A stretch of DNA of 64,000 bases from Vicia villosa (taxonomy: Eukaryota > Streptophyta > Magnoliopsida > Fabales > Fabaceae), in contig NW_026705763.1 in NCBI RefSeq assembly GCF_029867415.1, forward strand, positions 186,001-250,000. The letters run 5' to 3'. Under the pieces are notes generated by a model. The model was given only the letters and a program-made list of their open reading frames with translations. It was not told the DNA's origin and ran no database searches. The position numbers and the translations under genes were made by a program. This document shows positions 55,883 through 64,000 of this stretch, piece by piece (positions within the stretch are counted from its first letter, which is position 1; every line of letters starts with the position of its first letter).

Positions 55883-56677
55883 TATGTGTACCTACAAAAA
55901 ACAAAAATTTGCAAAACGAAAAATTTAAGAATTAGGATAAAAAGCTACCGTAGGGTTGGAGAGGATGAGGAGTGGAACGATTTTGTGAAGGTTGATAGGG
56001 GTTTAGAGTGGTGTAGAGGAAGAAGGTGGGAGCTTTATGGAAGGGTTGTAATGGAGGTTTAGGTTTTTTGGTGGAAGAGAGAGGTTGAAGAAGGAGGTTT
56101 ATGAGAGAAAGAGAAAGAAAATAAATTGAAAATAGGGGTAAATGAGGGAAATTCGTTGCTGATTGGATGGAAAAGAGGTGGGATGGGTGGGGTCCATGGG
56201 CCCATATAAAAATTTTTGAAAAATTTTTCACGCACAGGCAACACGGCCCGTGTTGCGCAACACGGCCACCCGTGTTGCCACACTGATTTTGTTGATTTTT
56301 TTTTTCTGAAAACAGCTCGCTCCCAGTGGACGCAACACGGCCCGTGTTGTGCAACACGGCCACCCGTGTTGCTCCACTGTTTTCACCCTTTCTCTCTTCT
56401 TTTTTTCCATTTTTCGCCTGGGGCAACACGGCCCGTGTTCCACAACACGGCCACCCGTGTTGCACCCCTGGTTCCACTTTTCCAACAAATTTCTTCTTCA
56501 GTTTTTTTTCTTGTTTTTCCTCCCCTTGTGACCACCACTAGGATCAGCTTTTCCTGAAACATTAAAAAGAAACAAAACACACATAAAATAACACAAAGAG
56601 AATACGTTAGAAATATCCGTGGGTTGCCTCCCACGAAGCGCTTCGTTTAACGTCGCTTGGCTCGACGATCGTTCATC
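55883..56677 (-). other. Spacer between pol and the ATHILA ORF-1-like gene, with a palindrome array
   Basis: The roughly 800 bp are non-coding, with A/T-rich runs and the array at 56240-56461. It is probably the leader of a separate transcript or spliced message for the downstream ORF. Confidence 0.6.
56240..56461. repeat. Three modules of paired AACACGG palindromes inside the Athila-like element
   Basis: Pairs start at 56240/56259, 56334/56353 and 56425/56444. The spacing is exactly 19 bp in each, and modules are 94 and 91 bp apart. The first member is AACACGGCCCGTGTT (7-bp arms); the second is AACACGGCCACCCGTGTT. It is the same design as the LTR array but with GGCC or GGCCACC in place of GGGTC or GGGTGCC at the centre. 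Confidence 0.92.
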
Positions 56678-58393
56678 TTATCCTGTAAGACGAACACTGT
56701 GAATCAGACCACTTTCTTGTCCTTGATAATACGGCTTCACACGCTGTCCATTCACTTTAAATGTATCCCCGTTGGTTTGATTTTTTAATTCTATTGCTCC
56801 ATGAGGGAATACTTTGTGAATTAGGAATGGTCCTGACCATCGTGACTTTAACTTTCCAGGGAAAAGTTTCAACCTGGAATTAAACAGCAATACCAATTGA
56901 CCCTCCCGCAGTTCCTTTTTCTGAATCCGCTGATCATGCCATCTTTTTGTTTGTTCCTTGTAGATTTTGGCATTCTCGTATGCTTGATTGCGGAATTCTT
57001 CCAGTTCGTGAAGTTGAGTTGTTCGAGCTTCACCGGCTTTCAGAAAATCACAGTTTAGGAATTTAGTGGCCCAAAACGCTTTGTGTTCGAGTTCAAGCGG
57101 TAGGTGGCATGCCTTTCCATACACCAATTGATACGGAGACATACCTATCGGGGTCTTGTACGCTGTTCTGTATGCCCAGAGAGCGTCATCTAACTTGGTC
57201 GACCAGTCTTTGCGAGAGGCACTAACAGTTTTTTCCAGAATTTGTTTGATTTGCCTGTTAGAAACCTCGACTTGCCCACTTGTTTGGGGATGGTACGGGG
57301 TGGCGATCTTGTGTTTCACATTGTATTTTTTTAACAAATTCTCCATTAGTTTATTTAAGAAGTGAGTACCTTCATCACTAATTAGTGCCCTGGGTACTCC
57401 AAACCTAGAGAAGATGTTGTGCTTGAGAAAAGTCACCACCACTTTCGCATCATTGGTGGGTAAAGCTACAGCTTCCACCCACTTTGATACGTAGTCAACT
57501 GCTACCAAGATGTAATTTTTCCCGAAGGATGGGGGGAACGGTCCCATAAAATCAATCCCCCATAAGTCGAACAGTTCCACTTCCAACATAGCATTCTGAG
57601 GCATCTGATTTCGCTTTGAGATGTTACCTGTTCTTTGACATTTGTCACATTCTCGAACAACATGGTGAGCATCCTTAAATAAGGTCGGCCAGTATAACCC
57701 AGATTGTAAGACTTTCGCAGCAGTTCTATCTCCACTAAAGTGTCCCCCATAGTCTGAGTCATGGCATGCTTTTAGTACATCCCTTTGTTCCTCCTCTGGT
57801 ACGCACCGTCTGACCAACCCATCTATCCCTTTCTTGTATAGGAAGGGGTCATCCCATAAGTAGAACCTGCAATCATGAAGAAACTTTTTCTTGCGGTTAG
57901 AATCAAAATCTTCTGGAATTACCCCACCTACCAGATAATTTGCATAATCGGCAAACCAAGGTGCACCAACAACAGCAAGGATATGTTCATCTGCGAATTC
58001 ATCCTTTATTGGGCGTTTTTCCTCTGTCTCCTCGATAGGTGACATTCGAGAAAGATGGTCTGCGACTGTGTTTTCACACCCCTTTTTATCACGAATCTCC
58101 ACATCGAATTCCTGAAGGAGTAAGATCCATCTCAGAAGCCTTGGCTTAGAATCCTGTTTGGCAAAAAGATACTTCAAAGCAGCATGGTCAGTGTAAACAA
58201 TAACTTTGGTACCCAACAGATATTGCCTGAATTTATCAAAGGCATAAACAACAGCTAGCAACTCTTTTTCAGTTGTTGCGTAATTTATCTGTGCAGGATT
58301 TAAAACATGACTAGCGTAGTAAATAACATGTAACAATTTGTCCCTACGTTGTCCTAGAACCGCCCCTACTGCAATGTCACTTGCATCACACAT
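56678..58393 (-). pseudogene. Athila-like pol, C-terminal part: RNase H and integrase
   Basis: Continues the upstream frame after the single stop at 58394-58399. Counting from the Met at 58393: RNase H (CDASD at 2-6, TEKELLAVV near 41, YTDHAAL near 67); integrase zinc-binding His211, His218, Cys249 and Cys252; and catalytic Asp281, Asp340 and Glu376, a DD(35)E spacing. The C-terminal region is followed by the basic tail typical of Athila integrases, with no chromodomain. Everything needed for catalysis is present. The frame ends in a normal stop at 56678. Confidence 0.9.
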
Positions 58394-61300
58394 GATCTAG
58401 AAAGGTAGAGACCAATCTGGGGCCACAACAATTGGTGCCGAAACTAGTTTTTTCTTAATTGTTTCAAATGCTGCGGCACACTCTGTATCAAAATTAAAGA
58501 CCCTGTCCTTAACCAACAAAGTAGTTAAGGGTTTAGCTATTTTAGAAAAATCTCTTATGAACCTGCGGTAGAAACCCGCATGCCCTAAGAAACTTCGAAC
58601 ACCTTTCTCATTCATTGGTGGCGGTAGCTTTGATATGACTTCTATTTTTGCTTGGTCAACTTCTATTCCTTTGTGGGAAATTTTGTGACCCAACACTATA
58701 CCTTCACGCACCATAAAGTGACACTTCTCCCAGTTGAGGATCAAGTTGGTCTGTTGACATCTTTCTAACACAAGAGCAAGATTAGTTAAACAATTATCAA
58801 AAGACTTACCAAAAACTGAGAAGTCGTCCATGAATACTTCCATATGCTTTTCAAGCATATCATCAAAGATGGCTTGCATGCATCTTTGAAAAGTAGCTGG
58901 AGCATTACATAACCCGAATGGCATCCTTCTATATGCAAAAATACCAAGCGGGCAAGTGAAAGCTGTCTTTTCTTGATCTTCTGGTGCGACCGCTATTTGA
59001 TTATACCCCGAATAACCATCGAGGAAACAGTAGTAATCATGACCCGCTAACCTTTCTAGCATTTGGTCTATGAAAGGTAACGGGAAGTGGTCTTTTCTTG
59101 TCGCCAGATTCAGCCTTCTGTAATCGATGCAAACTCTCCATCCTGTTACTGTCCTTGTAGGGATTAACTCATTTTTCTCATTTTTTATTACCGTGGTTCC
59201 TCCCTTCTTCGGCACTACATGTACAGGACTCACCCAAGCACTATCAGATATCGGGTATATCATCCCCGCATCTAATAGTTTCACCACTTCTTTTCTGACT
59301 ACTTCCTTCATTGCTGGATTCAACCTTTGTTGAGGTTGGACTACCGGTTTGTGATCGTCCTCCATGAGAATTTTATGCATGCAAACCGTAGGACTAATAC
59401 CTTTCAAATCGTCAATAGACCATCCCATGGCCCCTTTGTACTTTTTCAGAACTTCAACAAGTTTGTTCTCTTGGATAACTTCAAGGTGTGAACTTATGAT
59501 AGCCGGACATTTGCTTTCTGTGTCTAGGAAGACATATTTTAGGTTCTCCGGTAATTGTTTCAATTCAGCCCCCTTATTTGGTTCTTCTTTCTTTTCCTCT
59601 ACTAATGGTTGCCTTAAATCCTCCCACCGATTTTGTCGAGAACTTTTAAAGAAAGGTTTTGCCTCCATCATATTCAACACTTCTATCTCTTCTTCGTCAA
59701 CCTCTTCAGTTTCGTTGAAAATTGATAAACTCAACACTCTTTCTAAAGGTAATTGTTGTGACTTCAAAGCATTCTCATTGTGAACAATTTGATCAATCAC
59801 CTCAATATGTTGACTAGTAGCCACATCATCCTTGTATTTCATGGTGTTTCGCACATCAATTTTTAACTCTTCATCATACACCTTCAAGGTCATCGTGCCC
59901 TCTTCTATGTCTATCAAACATCTCCCGGTCTCTAAGAATGGTCTTCCCAGAATGATCGGGATTTCTTCATCTTCTGGCATCTCTAGAATTACAAAATCTA
60001 CTGGAAACACAAACTTGTCTATTTTTACAAGCACATCTTCTACTATCCCGTACGGTCTTTTTACGGAATGATCGGCAAATTGGAGTGTCATTCTTGTATC
60101 TTGAACTTTACCAATTCCCAATCTCTTGTAGATAGACAGCGGCATAAGGCTAACACTTGCTCCTAAGTCAATAAGAGCCTTTTTAAATGATCTATCCCCA
60201 ATAGTACAAGGAATAGCTACAGAGCCTCGGTCTTTCTTCTTCACCGGAATCTTCATACCCTGCAAAATAGCACTACAAGTTTCAGTTAGAATAATCGGAT
60301 CACAATCGGTTGTCCTTTTCTTGCAGATGATATCTTTCATGAACTTGGCATAGGTAGGCATTTGTTCTAACGCCTCCAGGAATGGAATGTTCAACTCAAG
60401 TTTCTTAAACATTTCCAAGAATTTTTGAAAGTTTTTCTCGTGCTGTCCTTTCTTCTTATTTCTTGTTGGAAAGGGTAATTTGATTTCCGGTTTTTGTTCA
60501 CTAGTCTTCCCTTTAGTTGTTGGTTCCAACACACCTAAGTCTTCAACTTGTGCTTCATTCTCTTTTATTTCTACATCTACTTCAAGCAATGGCTCTCCTT
60601 CTTTAGCAATCTCCTCAACAACCTCTTTCGCTTTACCACTTCTAGTTACTATAGCGCTCACATTATTATGGTCTTTGGGATTTGTAACTGTGGCACTAGG
60701 CAGAGCACCAGGTTGCTGAGGGCTTGCCAATTGTTGTGCTATTTGACTCATTTGAATTTCAAGATTTTTAATTGATGCTCCTGTATTCCGAAAATTACTT
60801 CTTGTTTCTTCTTGAAATTGGGAGCTTTGAGCAGCCATCTTTTCAATGGCGATCTCCCAATCTGCTTTTCTTTGCCCTTGTTGCTGGAATTGTTGTTGAG
60901 GTTGCTGATACGGCTGTTGATAAGGTTGTTGTTGTGGTGGCCTATATTGTTGCTGTTGTTGTGGAATACCTTGATAAGGAGCAGCCCCTTGTTTTGGAAC
61001 GTTCCCTTGTTGATCTTTCCAGGAGAAATTCGGATGATTCTTCCATCCTGGATTGTAAGTATTTGAGTAAGGGTTGTTCTGTTTCAAAAAGTTAATTTCT
61101 TCCACCTGCTGGGCTGTTGCCACACAATGCACGGCAAAGTGAGGTCCTCCACATATTTCACAATTCACTACTTGACTCGATTGAACCGGCTGAACTTGAG
61201 CCACCGTTTGTTTTTCAAGAGCCATTTTTTTCATTCTACGCTCAACTTCAGCTGCGATTTGCTCTTCCATCTTAACAACTTGATTTGTCAACTTCAAATC

Positions 61301-62176
61301 AACTAACCCTTCTGGTTGATTTACACTGCGGTCATACAACTCTAAGTGTTCGTTTGCTGCAATAGCATCAATGATCTTCTTTATTTCAGTGGCTGTTTTA
61401 AAATTTGTTGAACCACCAGCAGCTGTGTCAATGAGTTGTTTAGTCTTAAGCTTAAGACCATTCACAAAATTCTGCATTTGCTCGGTTGCATCCATGTTAT
61501 GAGTAGGACATGCAACCAATAACTGCTTGAATCTTTTGTAAGCATCTCCAAGTGATTCTCCTTCCTTCTGTTTAAAATTAACTATATCATATCTCTTGCG
61601 GATATACACAGAAGCTGGAAAATATTCATTCAGAAATGTTGTCTCCATTTGTTGCCAAGTTGTGATACTTCCAGCAGGTAAAGAGTAAAACCACTCTTCA
61701 GCATCGTCTGATAATGTAAATGGAAACATCACCAATTTCTTGGCTTCTTCAGAATGCCCCTCTATCTTCAATGATGTTGTCATAGTAAGAAACCTTTGTA
61801 AGTGCTTATTTGCATCTTCATTGATCCTTCCAGAGAATGGTTTCTTTTCAAGTTGTCTTATTGTTGCCGGATGTAGCTGAAAATGGGCAACGTTGACCGG
61901 TTGGTTAACAATTGTCATCCGGCCAAGAGGTGCATTTGCCCCTCCATAATCACCCAAAAGCCTTTCCACAGGAGGTGGGTCTTCGGCCATAGTTTCAGGT
62001 TCAGAATCTGAATGCTCAGAATGTATTGAATGAGTCTTCTCTGTTTCTGGGTCTGAAACTATCAGCGGTTCTTCTTTTGCTTCCAGTTCTCTTTGTTTAG
62101 CTTCTCGGCGTCTTGCTCGAAATAATCTTTCTGGTTCTGCGTCAAAAAGAAGTTCAGCTGAGGCCTTACCTCGCAT
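58394..62176 (-). pseudogene. Athila-like gag, protease and reverse transcriptase
   Basis: The frame starts at ATG 62176, just inside the primer site, and runs 1259 codons to one TAG. Gag (Retrotrans_gag) spans about residues 95-330. A single CX2CX3HX4C knuckle lies near 337, followed by a Gln/Pro-rich stretch (about 385-440) with many QQQ and QPYQQ units. The aspartic protease DLGASVSLMP is near 668. Reverse transcriptase has GWRVCIDYRRLN, PFIDQMLERL and the catalytic FMDD near 1114. The stop falls at the RT/RNase H border. No frameshift is visible. The protein would form the particle and copy the RNA. Confidence 0.92.
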
Positions 62177-62249
62177 ACAAAGATTAGATGAATATTAGTA
62201 TGAGCAATGAAAATTACAGAAAATAAAATTTTGGTTGCAAGTGCGCCAA

Positions 62250-62262
62250 GGCAACGGCGCCA
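62250..62262 (-). other. Primer binding site, tRNA-Asp
   Basis: GGCAACGGCGCCA on the plus strand is the complement of TGGCGCCGTTGCC, which matches the 3' end of plant tRNA-Asp (…GGCAACGGCGCCA). Six bases separate it from the LTR at 62269. This primer is characteristic of Athila-lineage elements. Confidence 0.8.
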
Positions 62263-62268
62263 AAAACT

Positions 62269-63707
62269 TGATCGGTAAAATAGCAAGTGTACTATTTTGC
62301 CTCTGTAGTAATAAAAGGTTGAAAACCAAGTATCGATCACGAGGACTGCGTTGGAATATAAGTTTTATAATTATTCAATTAAACAAAAAGGCAACTGGTG
62401 TTTTTGATTGATTTATAAATTCTAAATTTAAAATAAAAATAGCGGAAAGTAAATTTAAGCTTTTTCACTAATATGAGTGAATGCCAAGGCAAGGTGTATA
62501 ATTTGCTCTGTAATAACTCTGAATCCTTATTTGAGATCTTTTCAACAAGTTCATGGTATTCAATTACTACCTCTTTAGAGTGTTTGCCCCTAAATCCTTA
62601 TTGGGCAAACCTTTGGTTTTTCATCTACAAACCTAAGTCCTTAGAGAGAACAGATAAAACCAAGCTTGTTTTCCATCAAGAATTCATAGTGACCATAGGG
62701 TATCCCTAGTCCTAGGTGATATCTACTATGGTTCAATTTAATACAAACCTTAACAATTGCGAGCCAGCAACTTGTTAATCACAGAACAATCTTTATTGGT
62801 CCGATAAAGAAGGCATTAAGAACAGTATAAAATTGAATTGAATAACATAAACATGAAGTTGATCAGATCAGAATATCAAAAGTCATTACAAACCAAATCA
62901 GGGACACCCCCCTAGCATTGGGGGGTTTAGCTTCTCATATTGTTCAAAAGAAATTCAAAAATATCAAAGTTAAACATTACAGATAATCGGGGAATTTGTG
63001 ATCTTCAATTGCTCTTGCTCATGAATGATCTCTCTTCTCCAATAATCTCATACGTTGCTCTGCTTCAGATTCAATTCCTTTGGTTGTGTCAAGATACCCC
63101 TTCTCTTCTCAATTCCTCACTATATATTGCAAACCCTTCTTTTTAAGTCGTAAAGTCCAAAACGCCCTTCTGGATCACTTTTTGAGTGAAAATCATAAAA
63201 ACATGAAAATCTGCGTAACCAGCCAACACGGGTCGTGTTAAGCAACACGGGTGCCCGTGTTGGTCCTCTGGATCCATCAAAGAAACAACTTGCGCTCAGT
63301 AACAGCAACACGGGTCGTGTTAAGCAACACGGGTGCCCGTGTTGCACCACTGCTTTCTCCACTTCTTCTTTCTTGACTGCCCAGCAACACGGGTCGTGTT
63401 CCTCAACACGGGCGCCCGTGTTGCACTGCTGATCTTCTCTTTTCTTCTTTCTTTTGCTCTTTACGTCCGACACTTCTTGCACAGGTTCGCGTAACGAATT
63501 TCCTAGATCTGAAGTACCATTGAACAACCAAACCAACGCATAAAATGGGAAAATAAACTCGAAAACTAACAAACGGATAAAACTTGCAAAAACAAACAAA
63601 CTTGCTTAAACAGATTAAAAAGACTATACTATGACATTAAACAGTGCAGAATACCTGGATTATCATCAGGAAAGTGACAAAGACATAGTGAGAATCGTGA
63701 CCGATCA
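62269..63707 (-). repeat. 5' LTR of the Athila-like element
   Basis: 1439 bp, nearly identical to 51790-53227. Minus-strand TATA near 63119-63128. Palindrome modules at 63224-63424, one base of the third module (near 63403) differing from the other LTR. Confidence 0.92.
63224..63424. repeat. Paired AACACG palindromes in the 5' LTR of the Athila-like element
   Basis: These are the same three modules as at 52745-52944. The palindrome arms are unchanged between the two LTRs; the one substitution falls in the linker between the third pair. Confidence 0.9.
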
Positions 63708-63712
63708 GACAC

Positions 63713-64000
63713 CGTAGTGGATTAAGTATTCATCCTGGTGCTACCAAGATGTGTCATGATTTGAGGAAGCTGTTTTGGTGTCCTGGAATGAAGAAAGAAA
63801 TTGCTGAGTTTGTGTATTCTTGTTTGACGTGTCAGAAGTCAAAGGTTGAACATCAGAAGCCATCTAGATTCATGCAACCGATGTTTATTTCTGAGTGGAA
63901 ATGGGATAGCATATCGATGGATTTTGTTTCGGGTCTGCGAGAACTGTTAAGAATTGTGAAGCTATCTGGGTTGTTATGGACAGGTTGACGAAGTCTGCAC
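63713..64000 (+). pseudogene. Tekay-type integrase start, continuing after the Athila-like insertion
   Basis: With one GACAC copy ignored, the frame from 51789 continues at 63713. It contains the integrase HHCC zinc-binding region (His in SIHPGA and CHDL; Cys in SCLTCQ) and the first catalytic Asp in SMDF (near 63920). A change of frame at about 63935-63950 follows, after which conserved integrase sequence reads in another phase up to the window end. The integrase core and chromodomain are beyond the window. Confidence 0.85.

Larger units (their letters stand above)
51790..63707 (-). mobile_element. Athila/Cyclops-like Ty3/gypsy element, near-complete, duplication GACAC
   Basis: The 11,918-bp element has 1438-1439-bp LTRs (51790-53227 and 62269-63707) and the duplication GACAC at 51785-51789 and 63708-63712. 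The primer site at 62250-62262 matches tRNA-Asp, and a polypurine tract lies at 53228-53243. Minus-strand gag-pol is followed by an ATHILA ORF-1-like gene. The LTRs differ at only about five sites, so this is the youngest full element here. Size, tRNA-Asp primer and the extra 3' gene fit the Athila lineage. The size and LTR length resemble the legume Cyclops family, which I name from memory and not from a search. Only one in-frame stop is seen in pol. Confidence 0.93.
46140..64000 (+). mobile_element. Tekay-type Ty3/gypsy element, 5' part, split by an Athila-like element
   Basis: The element starts at a TGTCATACCCC end directly abutting RepHel codons. It has a 2391-bp LTR to 48530, an initiator tRNA-Met primer site (48535-48546), and gag-pol from 48667. 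The frame is interrupted at 51790-63707 by the Athila-like element and continues at 63713 with integrase. The 3' half and 3' LTR are outside the window. Stops at 51193 and a frame change near 63935 show that it is not functional. Confidence 0.85.

Overview
The window is plant nuclear DNA made almost entirely of nested transposable elements. No complete ordinary host gene is visible. The mix points to a legume, most likely of the pea/vetch group (Fabeae): several long LTRs of Ogre type beginning TGTCATACCCCAAAATTT, Tekay-type chromoviruses primed by initiator tRNA-Met, an Athila/Cyclops-like element primed by tRNA-Asp, an L1-type LINE with an RRM ORF1, and a Helitron with RepHel and RPA-like genes. 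The taxonomic call is inference from family knowledge, not from a search.

The oldest readable layer is a + strand Helitron-like backbone. An RPA-like gene (conserved blocks 12701-13695, last codons 20062-20107) is followed by a multi-exon RepHel gene (34880-46139). The backbone survives in pieces: 12516-13695, 20062-20420, 28982-29369, 29562-29585, 34103-35880, 38283-40776 and 45499-46139. Everything between is later insertion.

Layout. 1-7157: Tekay-like chromovirus relic (-), inserted in the 3' tail (7158-8613) of an Ogre-like element whose 3' LTR is 8614-12515. 13696-20056: non-coding Ty1/copia element (-) with target duplication GACTG, splitting the last RPA-like exon. 20421-28961: L1-type LINE (+) with a 20-bp duplication, itself split by a solo Ogre-like LTR (21261-24377, duplication GTAGA). 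29370-29552: MULE-type MITE with 9-bp duplications. 29586-34097: Ty1/copia element (+), duplication GTACC, with one gag-pol frame and four in-frame stops. 35881-38277: solo Tekay-type LTR, duplication ATCCT. 40777-45498: solo Ogre-like LTR (-) in the RepHel helicase-side coding region. 46140 to the end: Tekay-type gypsy element (+) whose 5' LTR looks chimeric, split by an Athila/Cyclops-like element (51790-63707, -, duplication GACAC) with near-identical LTRs and one in-frame stop in pol.

The most unusual signal is a shared geometry rather than a gene. Three LTR types (the GTAACCGGTTAC Tekay, the GCGCCGCG Tekay and the Athila-like element) each carry three or four modules of two short (near-)palindromes. 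The paired motifs start 18-22 bp apart and the modules repeat every 50-95 bp. The motif sequence differs completely between types. In the Tekay LTRs the cluster always sits just upstream of the same conserved stretch. The copia element at 13696 has its own repeated palindromic module.
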